Assembly (NCBI RefSeq): GCF_040954835.1
Contig: NC_090698.1
Coordinates: 55,810,284-55,874,283, forward strand
From: Lepisosteus oculatus
Taxonomy: Eukaryota > Chordata > Actinopteri > Semionotiformes > Lepisosteidae
Direction: 5' to 3'
Length of the DNA: 64,000 nucleotides
Each line of letters starts with the position of its first letter. Within the stretch, counting starts at the first letter, position 1. This document shows, in pieces, positions 1 to 13,009 of this stretch. The notes under the pieces are model-generated. The model was not told the origin of the DNA. It did no database searches and was given only the letters and a program-made list of their open reading frames with translations. Position numbers and translations under genes: made by a program.

Positions 1-3000
1 GAAAATGTGGAAGAGGAGGAAGAAGGTGATGAGGATGAAGAATATGACTCTGTAAGTTCACTATGACTGTGCTTTCTTAATGATGGCCAAGTAATTTCCT
101 TTTTAGAACATTATGTTTTGTTATACACACCTGTAGTAGACTGTTGTGTTTTCTGTCTCAGCTCACAGCTGAAACCTATAACCACACTTAGGGGAAATGA
201 GGCCCTGCTGATAACCAATTATTTTTTTCCACTCAAAAACCAGACTGTTACTTTTTCCATTATGTTTTATATACTCCTAATGTATAGGTTATTTACATAA
301 CCTTCACATTCACATAAGCATGGGTTCTCCATATACCAACTGCAATCCTGCCACTCACTAGGAAGAAGTGAGTCAGTAAGCATTACATTTCTAAACGTGG
401 TTTGATGATCAATATTTGTTTTAGTGTTAATTATGAATTAGTGATTAATATGGTTTCAAAGGGGGGATGCCAATCCTTTTTTGCTGTGACTGTACAAGTA
501 ATTAAAGTAACATATTTCTGGCAGCCTGATCTTGCAGTTATTCTTAGGTGTACAGAGAGAGACAACTGAAGAAATGCATCAGCAGTTTTATAATCTGCTC
601 AAATTCCTACATGAAATGCAAAAAAAGTGGAAAACGTTGTTGACACTGGGAAAAAAAGGTCCAGAAGTAATTAAATTTCATTGACAGCACTTATTAACTC
701 AAGGTAAAGATGTAATGAATGATGTTTGAACAAAAATTTCTTTATCTCTGTGATTATTAACATTGCCATGTTTTGTTTTGTAGCCCCCCGAACGACAGAT
801 AGTTGTAGGAATCTGTGCCATGTCAAAGAAATCAAAATCTAAACCTATGAAGGAAATATTGGAGCGCCTCTGCTTGTTCAAATACATAACTGTTGTGATA
901 TTTGAAGAAGATGTAATACTAAACGAGCCTGTCGAGAACTGGCCTCTTTGTGACTGTCTTATTTCCTTCCACTCCAAAGGTAAGAAGACTTCCATTCTCT
1001 TTGCATTACAACATCATTTTATAATCTTGGATCTAAATTAAATCTAGCCGTTTAGAGAAGGCAGTTTCCCAGAGCCTTTATACCACTGCCAATAATAATA
1101 TTGAAAGAACTGATAAGAAGGTTAAATAAAATTCACCTTGGAAAGCTTTTTAGTAATATACAGCAGTCTAGAAAATATTTCTGTCGGGTTTTATGAAATG
1201 TAATTCACAGAAATAACCTTACTGAAACCCATCCCATTATTTACTGTGTCAGAAGGATACTTTGTTTATGCTAGATTTTTTGACTGCCTTTAAACCTGCT
1301 CTGAACAAATTCAGATGATGAAATTGACTTGCACAAATTGATTCTAAAAAGTCTGTTTGAATATTCATAACCTAAAGTACTGTCCTTGTTTTCATAACAT
1401 AATCCCTGATATGTTTTGTTCCTGCAACTAGGTCAGGCTGGAAATACCATTATTTTTGTTTTAGTCTGGTAATGCTCTTCACATCAAAAACGTCTAATGG
1501 AGTTACTGTTCCCTGTAATATTCTTTCATTTATGACCATTAAAATTTGTATCCTGGAAATCCTTCTATAGATTTAGCCTTAATGAAGATTCGTTTCACAA
1601 TCTCATTAAACATTAGGGTTTTGACAAGTTTCAAAATTATTCATTTCAAATTGTGACTTAATATCATTGTCACCTTTTCAGATGACAATTTAAAAATGCA
1701 ACTACTATCACCAAATAAAGAGATATGTCTTTTTACAGAAATCAAGCTTTTTCCTCTTTATCCTCAATATTTTATGATCCATCTGGGAAGAAATCTATTA
1801 ATGTGAATGTTATGTAATGTTTTAACTCAGTCAGTGCCAAATTAATTATTTTGTCCACACATACGGCCAGGTTTTTACTGAAGGTTTTTTCCTCCAGGGT
1901 TCCCTTTGGATAAAGCAGTGGCTTATGAAAAACTCAGGAAACCATTTGTTATCAACGATCTGGATATGCAGTATCATATTCAGGACAGGTAAGAAATGAC
2001 ACTATAAAAGCTGTGTCAAGACCTGAAACTGGTTAGGAATGTCACTGTAAAGCCAACAATATTCTGTGTCTGAGATGGGAGTCATTGGGCATGCATTAAC
2101 GGTAATCCAACCCCTAAACAAACTGACCTGTATGGGTGAGTGGCAAGAATGAAACTGTTACTGCAAACGTCTGCTTAATTCTGAAATGTTTTTTTTGAAT
2201 GTCAGACTAGACGACATTTGGACTTTTTGATCTAATTGCCAAGTGTTACATCTTGCATACTGTAAGTCCAACACAATCCATCACCCACACAACACTATCC
2301 CAGCTGTCAAGCATGATGGTGGCATCATCTTGCTATAGGGATGCTTCTCACTGTCCTTCCAACAGTTGCTCTTCTACAAGCATCTGCTCAAGATGGCATA
2401 GTACCCATGTACTGGACAATTGCTAATGTATTGCCCACCCTTAAGATGAGTGACAAAACTGAACAACATACCTATAGACCTTTTACATTTGACTTCCATT
2501 ACATATCTCTTTATGGAAAACAGTTTTGATTTGAACTAGAGGTTCACCTGTGTTGAAATATAATCCTAAAGAATAGTCAGCATGGATTTAGAAAAGGTAG
2601 CTCTATCCAAATCAATAAAAATGAGTTGAGCAACAACAGTAATGGGTATATACAAAGTGACTTTTATGGTGCAAAGGAACAAGTAAAGGTTTATCCAAAA
2701 GAGAAGAAAATAAACACATTTCAGCTGTGGAGCCTTCTTCGGATGTGAGAGAGAGGACAGTCAGATGCTAATAAAGCATGGGAGAACAGGAGGCGGGAGC
2801 TTGAAGGCATTTGCACATTTTGAGTGCTTCTCTTCTGCTCCCGCCTCCTCTCCACTCCTACACACGCTGACGCAGCTACAGTACCTACTGTACTTCAGCC
2901 TTTATTGTGTACTTATAATTGTGAAAGCTTTGGATCAAATTCCTCATAAAAGATTAATTCTTAAATTGCAGGTCGTTACCATGCAAGGAAAGGTGAGAGT

Positions 3001-6000
3001 ACAGGGAAGGGGTGAAACCTCAAAAGGACATGATGTAACTGTCGGACGACGGCTCTGTTTGATGTCCATCAGTCTAGGTTCTAGTACAGGAAGTGAACTA
3101 GTCACGTTTCTAAAAGACACCAAATTGAAGAATAAGCATAAGCAAAATTGTAGAAGCTGCAAATGAAATTCGAAAGGTTTTAGATTAAATTCTAGACTAG
3201 TGAAGATAATGTTTAATGTAGACATGCAAGATTTTGCATGCAGGTAGCAAAACAAACTATAAATAATAAACTAAGGAATACTGAGAAAAAGACGTGTTTG
3301 TTGACAGATTGAACCTCTGTGTTTGGCCTTTACCAATCATGGCCTCCTAATAATCCCAATCTATGAATTAGCTTCATCACTCTGTTCTCCACCCCACTGA
3401 TAGCTGATGTGTGGGGAGCGTACTTTTTTCTGTCTGAAATTTGAAATGGTGTGAAATCTAGGTCAAACGTAAATTCACGGTGCTATATTTAAATAAGCTA
3501 AATGAAGCCATCATAATTACAGCAAACAAGGTGTTATTTTCTTTCTTACATTTTTAGTCGCATCTTACAAAAACAGGAAAAATGTATATTTTAAAAGATC
3601 AAATATATATATGAAAGACAGAACTTCAGTGTCCAAACGTTTTTTTCATTCTGTCCAATAGAAGCACTCTTTTAACCTTTCTTCTGTATTTTCAGGAGAG
3701 AGGTGTATCGAATTTTGAAGGCTGAAGGAATCTTGCTTCCCAGATATGCTGTTCTCAACCGTGACCCTGCCAAACCAGAAGGTAATACATTTTCAGAAGA
3801 GTAAGACCCATTAAAGTGTGGATTTGTTCTGGTATTTTCGTAGGTAGGGCTGTGCATCTACCACAGTGGCATCACACGTGTCACTCAGATTATACTCTGG
3901 TTCTCAGAATCATGGGCCTTAAATACAATAAATAAATTAGAATGAACTATTTACTGTATATGATTCATTATTGATCATTTCAAAAGATCAAAAAAGCAAG
4001 GATCTACTTTGTTGGTGTTTTTCTGCAGTCCTTTCTCTTTTTGTAATATGTCTTGGGTATTTATATTAAGATTGATGTGGGAAGATATCTTTGCCAATCC
4101 CTTCTTTCAATTGCATTGCATTCAAGGTGAGCCGTGGTGATCCTTGTGTAGGCTGACATTGTTGAAAGCTCAAAGGAAAACCTCTGTAACAACCGTCCAT
4201 TTTCTAATCACTTTATCCAATAGAGGGCCGTGTGGGAGCTGGAGACAATCCCAGAAAACGATGGCTGCGAGGCAGGCACCCGCATTTCACAATTTGGGCA
4301 CACACAGACACAGACAGGTGCAGACTCACACCAAGGCCCAATTATTCCAGAAGCCAATTAACCCTCCAGTATATTTTTGTATTGTGGAAGGAATCTGGAG
4401 CACCCACAGGAAACCCACGCGAATGTGGGAAGAACGTATGAACTATAGATAGCACCCCAGGAACTGAGTCCAGAACACCAATTCTGCACTTTAGCAGTGC
4501 TAACCACTGCGCCACTGGCTGCCCCCATTTACGACATAAGATATTTAATGTCAGGTAGTGGATCTCATCTTAGTACCTAAAAGCAGTGGTTAGGCTCCCA
4601 TGGAAGACATGTGGATATGTCTTACTTTGTATGCTGATTTCAGTTCATGCCATATCAAATTTGTCTTAATTTCTGCACTATTCTATAAAATGGGGAGCAA
4701 GAAATGCTCACTGTGTCATCTCCAGATCATGGATTTGGATATCAGTGTAATCACACATGGTCAATGTTCCAGCCATTGGAGTTGTTTCTGACTTGACCCC
4801 CCTAACCCATCTCAGACATTCACAACTGTGTCAGGGTGTCACAGGGTTATGGTCCAGCCTCCAAGTCACCAGTCAACATTCTCACATCTGTTACATTTTG
4901 TAGATCACTTCTCAATAGGGTAGCCTTCGCAAAATTTCCCTGACGTTACTAACTGCCATGCTCATGACGTGTTGTGTTACCCCTATGGACTAGGGCACCT
5001 TTATTTTATATGGCAAGTTTTTATTCAGAAAGCACCCAAAGAGCTTCATAGGATCATAGGGTGTTTTCTCTAAAGTCTGTGGAGGGTACAAAAAAATTAT
5101 CCGTGTTTTTTAAACTACTTTGCTTCTCTAAAGCTTGCCCACTGCGAGGTGACAGAAACCAGGCAACACTCACAGCACACAATACATTGCACCTTGCGAT
5201 ACAAAACAAATGGCAAATGTCACAGGGTGTTACAGTAGCAGATAGCAGTAATAGTTTCTCAAGTGCAGCATGTGGCTTTGTAGGAGCTCCAGGACATCAT
5301 TTAATTTTTTTTCTTAAGAGGCTAACCCCATGTGACAGACGTCTTTAAATAACAAATTCAAATTTTGGTTTGAAAAGAGTTTCACCTGCGAAATTTGGAG
5401 TTATGTGCAGTCATTTGGTATGAGCTAACATTCCACTTAATTACCAAACCTACCAGACAACAAGGAGATGAAACATTTTAACTTCTTCATACTTTAGGAT
5501 TTATAATTAAATGACATTATTCTATTTTACGTAACATAGAGTGTTGCTTGTAGCCATTAGTGTCTTGTATAAAAGCTATTATTAAGATAGTTCTAATCTA
5601 AAATTGTACCTGGCAGCTAGAAACTATAGCAGCAATCTGTCAGTACTCACTTGTTAATTTTTAGTTTGCTATGCTAAGAATTTCAAGCTTTATTGGCTGT
5701 ATCTGCTTCAGTCAGATGTTGAAGCACTCAGCTCAAAATAGCATGTAACAGCACAAAAACCTCTTGTTACGTGAAGTTTAAAATATTGAAATTGCTTAAC
5801 TGTAAAAATACCACATCGAAAGATATTTACTACAAGTCAGTTTTTTAATGGTCAAAAGAGATCGTTTAGATTTTGATGTTGTTTTTCAGTTGAATAAATA
5901 ATGAGATTTTTATGGTTGTTCAATTCATAGAAGTATTGATCTTGGTGATTCAACTAATTCGGTCCTTGTTCCATACACATCAGCGCACTAACAATTTTGT

Positions 6001-9000
6001 TTTTACCTGAGCACAAGATAAAATACAAGTTTTCAAATTTCATTTGCGCATTAAGCTGTGGGCAGGATTTACCATCTCCTGTCGTGTCAACTGGAGGATG
6101 TTGTTGTTTCTTCCCTTACCTTTGCTTTCACTTTTAAACAATAAAAGGCAAACTGAGAAATGAAAATTTGAAATATAAATATCTCTTTCTGTGATCCTCT
6201 TTCGTTTTAACATTAGTTGACAGCCTTAGAAAGTGAAGTTCTGCCTCAGCAAGGCATTATTCCCCATTTAAGAGCCTGCACAGATTAAGTGTGCAATTTC
6301 TTAAAAGGATTATACCAGTTGTGATTAATTTCCTACAGAACAGCCAAGTGATTCTAAAGCTATAAAAACACTCCTAAGAAGATAAAGCACAATAATCACG
6401 ATATATTATTTTATTTACCTGGGAATTGATGTGATGTTACCTTTGTTATATGATATGTTTATTGTGTTGTATTCAGCTAAATACTGTAAATTGTGTGAGG
6501 AACACCTGATCATGAATGGTGATACAATTTTGTTGTGAATGTTGGCATGTTTGTGATTGAGATATACCTTAAAAAATAAGAATATAATGACATTGCATTT
6601 CAAATAGGGAAAGTCAGAGCCTATCCCAGCAGCCAGCAACGGGCACAATGCAGTACCATTACCGCTATCACTCAAAATCTTTTTTAGATGCATCAACATG
6701 ATTTGAGCTGCAGTGCTTCTACAATCAAAACCCCAGTATCCAAATTCTGAAAATTGTTTTAAGAAGAATTTTCATGCTTTTTAAAAGAAGGCCGGCCTCA
6801 TTTAACCACTGTATGACAGCTGAGCAACATCTGTTTCACTATAAGGATTGAACCAAACCATTGCAAAAGGTTTATTTGTCTTTTGGAGTTTTTAAGGAAG
6901 TATCCTGTCTTAAAAACAAGAACAAACAAAAAGGTCAACAGGCGCAACCAAATATTGTGAAAGGACTGTTGTTTGATTTGCCTTTTGTTTTTACAGAATG
7001 CAGCCTGGTGGAAGGAGAGGACCATGTGGAAGTGAACGGAGAGATTTTCCAGAAGCCCTTTGTGGAGAAGCCAGTGTGTGCTGAGGACCACAATGTCTAT
7101 ATCTACTACCCCACATCAGCAGGTGGAGGCAGCCAGAGGCTTTTTCGCAAGGTAAGATGCCACTGTAACTTCAAGCAGTCTGTTTGACACGCACTTCAAA
7201 GGCCATCTTTTTTCTCACAGCTGAAATTTTTATTGGGGGCTCAACAAATGGAGATGCATAAATAGAGCAGGCAAATGGAACGCCTGGATGGAGATCATGT
7301 CGGGGGAGGTTGTGCTGATGCTCTTCAAATGCACCAGTTTTGCCACATCTGGAGTCTGTGTACGTCCAGAGCAGATCGGCACAGGGCTCAAGGAGATGTG
7401 TTTCTCAGAGAGATTGAACAAAATTAATCTTTTAGGTCTAAATCTTAAAGTAAATTAAGGTTGTGGACTAGTTTTTTCAAGTTCAGCCCAGCGTAAAGAA
7501 CAAGGGACATTAAAGGAAACTGGTTAAAAAGACACTTTTTTTACACAGTTATTAGTTCATAAGTACAATGACATGCGTGGAAACAGTGGAGCCAGGAATT
7601 TTCATATGTTGGCCTGATGCTGTTTAGCGTATAAACAATTAATCATTTAGTGTCAAAAATGACATGCAGTGATAGGCTGAAGGGCCTGTTCTCCTCATTA
7701 ACTTTTTGTATATTCCTATGAGGTGATTTGAGTTTAAGTTCCAGGAAGTGATTTTCTTCTTACATACCTACCTTTTTTGTAGCATACATGTTCCATGCAC
7801 AGTATTGTATTTTTTCTTGTATCACACTATTGAAGAGAGTGTTTGTGCAATGATGTCTTTTAACTCATACAGTACTTTCATTTGTTTCTGTGATATTGTG
7901 TTTCAGATTGGCAGCAGAAGCAGCGTGTATTCTCCAGAAAGCAATGTCAGAAAAACTGGATCCTACATTTACGAGGAGTTCATGCCAACTGATGGTACTG
8001 ATGTAAAGGTACAAAAAAGCGGAATTAATTTTTAAAAAAAAATTAATGCTGAATACTTTTCATTAAGGCAAACCTAAATTTACATTTTATGTTGAGATCA
8101 GTTTTCACATGACATTTATAATGGAAAAACAGAGTAGCTAGTATTTAAATACAGAGTAGTATTACAGAGTATCAATTTAAATACAGAGTAGTGTTACAGA
8201 GTATCAATTTAAATACAGAGTAGCTAGCCAGTACAGCTAGTACTGCAATTTCCCTCACGGGATCAATAAAGTATCTAGTGCGGCTGCAAAGCAGTAGTTG
8301 TCCTTCAGTAGTTGTAGTTGAGTCCCCACTGTAATTTTGCCACCCGTTTTTTGTTCGTTATTGCAGTTATTGATTGTGAGGTTTCGTTTTTGACCTAGGT
8401 CTACACTGTGGGCCCCGACTACGCTCATGCTGAAGCACGCAAATCGCCTGCCCTGGACGGCAAGGTGGAGCGAGACAGCGAAGGGAAAGAGGTTCGGTAC
8501 CCTGTCATCCTCAATGCCAGAGAGAAGCTTATTGCCTGGAAAGTCTGCCTGGCATTTAAGGTAATCGGGTTCAGAGCACAGGGTGGCTATTTCCAAATAT
8601 GTTTTAAAAAAAACACATAAATACTGTGCATCAACTGCTGCTTGCAATCACTTACAAAGAGAACCTCATCTAATCCAAAATATAAAATGTTATAGTACAG
8701 TTAAAATATTCCTTTTTCTGTTTGGAATATGTTGGAAATACGTTAAGCAACTGTTTAATGTATTGCTAACTTGCTGCAAAAAACAGTGAACCTTGAGGTG
8801 AGTGTTTTTTTTTACATTTAGTTTGGGGGAAAAAAGTGTTGAAACATGTAAAACATGATTTTATCCCTTAAGCTGTAAGGCTTTACATATTATGTAAATG
8901 GAATAGTGTATTTAAGCTCTATCCTTGCTAACACATATAATCACATATCTTTTTAATGGACAAATGTGAGGAAACGATATGGGGATGGGGAGGAAACTCT

Positions 9001-12000
9001 CATAATTGAAGAGAAGAAGCTGTGATTTTGTTTAACATTTCTTTAAATCACAGCTTCTTCTCTTCAATTATGAGAGTTTCCTCCCCATCCCCATATCGTT
9101 TCCTCACATTTGTCCATTAAAAAGATATGTGGCTAAAATATATGCTTCAATGCATTAAATAAATACATGGTGTTTAGTTGTTTGTTGTTTTGTTTTGACA
9201 GCAAACTGTGTGTGGCTTTGACTTGTTGAGAGCCAATGGTCAGTCTTATGTTTGTGACGTTAATGGCTTCAGCTTTGTGAAAAACTCCATGAAGTATTAC
9301 GATGACTGCGCAAAAATTTTAGGGTAAGATTCTTCTCACTTTCATATGGCTTGGCCTCCTAAGAATTTTTAAATTATTGGGGCATTAGTCTTTGTTTATA
9401 CTTTGCAAAATTTTTCTCTACTTAAATATTTCAAGTAATAATGAGCTATTTATTCATTTAGGGAAGCAGTACGTCAAGTACACAGGTACCTTTGACCTTT
9501 CTAAAGGTGTGATGTGAGCCAGTACCACTTCCTTTTAAAAAATCGTAATTTCAAAGTAATATGCGTGTTTTGTCCTTGACTATATATTCTTTCATGAGGA
9601 TGCATGTAGGAGTCTCTGATGGAAGACTGTCTCAAATCCCAAAAACAATTTAATTTTTAATTAACTCTGTGATAATATATTAATAGGGCTATAGTTGCAA
9701 GCCCAAGTGGTTTCTAATAGAGAAGGTAAAAAAACTACTCTTTTCATAAGATTTTAATAGTTTCAAATATGCATATTTGAAAACTGAAGAGGAATTGTCA
9801 AACAGAGAAGTGGGATTAGGGGTTTCTTTCAAGTTCAGCTTTTTGTTCCTTTAGGCCCATATTACAGTTTCCCTGTAGTGTATGCATTTGGCTTAACATC
9901 AAAGAAGTATGATTTGAAATCAAAACCGTCAAAATCTCCAGACTTAAACTAAACCGAGCACATTTGATAAGTCCTCAAGCAACATCTCCAAAGGCTTCCT
10001 GGTCATAACACGTCCTGTGGGCTCCCTCATGCAGATGCTGTGCTAGATGAAATCTTCAATCCTTCTGATCTGAGTTGCAGATCATGGCCACACATACTGA
10101 TGCCTTTCAAACTGAAGTCCTTTATATGCTTCTGAAAACAAGTATTGTTATTAGAAAAACTGTAATTTAGTCATCAAAAATGTTGTGACTGTTTCTCTGC
10201 CTTTACAGTCCTAGAACAAGCACAATTATTACGTGTCCACCAGAGGCCACTATTTCCTTGTAGATCGGAGCACCAGGAAATGCAATAAAAAAGCATTATA
10301 GTGGACTTGTTTTCTGTTTTATTTAAATCTTGTATAGAGCTCATGCATTACACAGTGATTAGAGAACCTTTCATGGTTAAAATCCTGTGTTATTGATTGC
10401 TTGTAATTAATTGTTTTTGCTATTTATGGGGGAAATGCATGTGTTTATGATTGTAAACGGTATCTTTTTAAAAATATAAGGTAGCATTAAGGATACTATT
10501 TAGTTTGAACTATTTAAACTTCCTTAATAGATTTTTTTATTACCCTAATGAAGACAAATCTACCCTATGCATCCTTGAATATGATTTTTCTTCTGTGACC
10601 CAGGCTGAATTTTCTGACCTGTAGCAGGCTAAATCTGATTTGTTAGAACCCTATAACTGAGATTCTCTTACAGAGCTGTCTACTGTACATGCTTTGGTCT
10701 TTATAATCAGGTTTCTGGCTATAATAGAGATAAATCCGACCGTTATTTATTATAGGTTACTTCTTATTTTCCCGTTCTATTTTGTAGGTTCATTAAAGGA
10801 TTATTTCACACAAGCGTATGCATCATGTTTACACAACATGTGAATTGAGTCATAAGAACACTGTTTACTTTGGTGATTTAATTACTTGGATGTGAATGCA
10901 TTCAGATTTGTTTAGTGTAGTACTGAATACTGCTCAGTTTTTGATTACCATAACACCTGCTTCCAGAATTGTTGATCAGTAAATACAATGGATAAAACTG
11001 CACTATGAATTATAGGGCATAGTAGCTAATTTGTACTTTATCTGCGAATAATTCACTATGTATTTTTAGATATCCTTTATACCTAATACATTTATTTTAT
11101 TTTCAACCAATATTCATAATAAATTACCTTTTCTTTTAAATGTTTTTAGTTTGGAGTTAATTCTTTTCTTCTGTATTCAATGTGAAGCTGTTAAAAACAT
11201 TGATTTTTTTTAAGCTCGTTGAAGTGCCTTTGGTTTCCATGGTTCCCCTCTTTGCCTCCAAAGCCGTCTCCTGGCAACGGAATTGGAGTCTGCACCAGTC
11301 ATGACACAGTATTCTCCTAAGTCTCTATTTAAGAGAAGAAAAGTCATCTTAACTGGAAATAAGCCTGCCCCGAGTGATTCCACTGATAGGCAAATTCCCA
11401 TTAAAGAAGTTATTTTCTAATATTGTTGCATTCTTCATATTACATGAAAGCCATTTAGTAGGTTTTAATATAAAAATTGCTGAAAAAAAGTAGACAACAA
11501 TGCAGCTCAGTGATTTTTAAAGTGCGTACAACACAATACCCTTTTTACCACTCACATTATGAAAATAAGGTTGCTGTTAGGATACTGCATTTTCAATTAT
11601 ATGTATAAAGCTGAGAATAAATAGTACATTTTAAACTGGATTCCAGTCACTTGAATAGGCCTAGTGAGCTTTTCATTTCCTTTTTCCTACATTTGTATTT
11701 AATCAGCTTATCATGACACTCTTCTAATGCAGAGCATTTACACAACCTTTCCAGATACTCTTCTCTGTTCAGAAATTCTCTGGATTAAATGGTAAACTCA
11801 GGTCATGAGTACTTGGTCATTAAAGATCCCATAACACTCTTCAGAAATGTTTGAGCTGTAAATCCTAAATTCTACTTTAAGCTTGCATTGTGTGGCCTAC
11901 CTAAATCGCCGCACCCCGCCTCAGTTCATGATGTACTGTACCAGGTTTTTTCTTCATCTGAGCTACTGTGTAGTGGATCGGCTGTGTGTCACCCAGATTT

Positions 12001-13009
12001 GTTGCTGTACTTTGTTGCTGGATGTAGTAGATTTCTCCTCTATGTAAAGTGTTCCGAGATCCTGTGGAATGAAAATGCTATATACTGTAAATGTATGGAA
12101 TATTTCTTATTTAATAACACAGAGAAAGTCTACTTTGCAATGCTACAAGGAATCATTTCAACCTCTATTTCACTCAGAGTGAATCTTACCTTGCAGTATT
12201 GGGTAGCTGTTGGAAGGAAGTTGTTCACACACATGGAAAATAGGGAAATCAATCATCTGACAAATGTTTGGTTTTGAAGTACTTGGTTTTGCACTGTATT
12301 TCAGCATCACTTGATCATAGTGTAGAACTCTGCTTTTTTTATAGCTCTGACAAGCTAATGACTAAGTTAATAAGTTTGTTTTATTTCATTTTATCTTAAA
12401 TATACAGAAAAAATTGAAAGCTTCTGTGGTTAAAAATAGTAAACATATGACCATAACTGCTTTCGTTGAGTATTGCTGCTTTTGTGTGTATTGCACATGA
12501 ATAATGGTATTCGGTGTATTATTTCTTATTATTGTAGCAATAGTTTAATAAATAGTTTTAAAAATTTGTTAATTATTTGATGGCATATGATACTTCACCT
12601 CACTGCCTGACTAACAGAAGGGTATCTGACACTACTATGACCAGAAATGGTAATGGGGCTAAACACATTTGGACCTTTTCCATATTATTTTTTCGGTTGC
12701 AGTGCACTAAGGATGTTTTACTGCTTTTGAAAAATGCAAAATATTGTCTTGTTTGGCAAAATCAAGTTGCAGTATATTAGTATTATACTTTTATGCTTCA
12801 TCTCACTTTTAGAATGGTTCTTACATGCCATTTAAATCTTGCCGAAGCACTCAAAGTTGAATGGCTCAACTGTGTTTTGTTACCAAGTGCTTTTTTCTAA
12901 TCTTCAGGAACATTGTTATGAGAGAACTGGCTCCACAGTTTCAGATCCCCTGGTCAATACCATTGGAGGCTGAAGATATCCCCATAGTGCCTACAACCTC
13001 TGGAACCAT
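1..13009 (+). CDS. ppip5k2: PPIP5K2 exons 1-9: acidic N-terminus and ATP-grasp kinase domain
   Basis: Exons: 1-51 (partial), 784-979, 1898-1988, 3696-3781, 6997-7151, 7907-8008, 8399-8560, 9202-9323, 12908-13009. The first exon is the end of a Glu/Asp-rich stretch, as in other vertebrate PPIP5Ks. The second starts PPERQ and carries the conserved opening strand of the kinase fold. Exon 5 has the KPFVEKP strand, exon 6 YIYEEFMP, exon 7 the conserved ARKSP loop, and exon 8 [11 protein letters not shown], whose Asp and Asn are the expected Mg-ATP ligands of an ATP-grasp enzyme. These residues look intact, so kinase activity is expected (inference). Exon 9 is the linker ending in SGT-Met before the phosphatase-like domain. 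Confidence 0.93.

Noticed and set aside
7240..7420. GC-richer segment after PPIP5K2 exon 5 with a 63-codon minus-strand frame
   Set aside because: No splice sites consistent with the gene on that strand and no recognisable protein or repeat.
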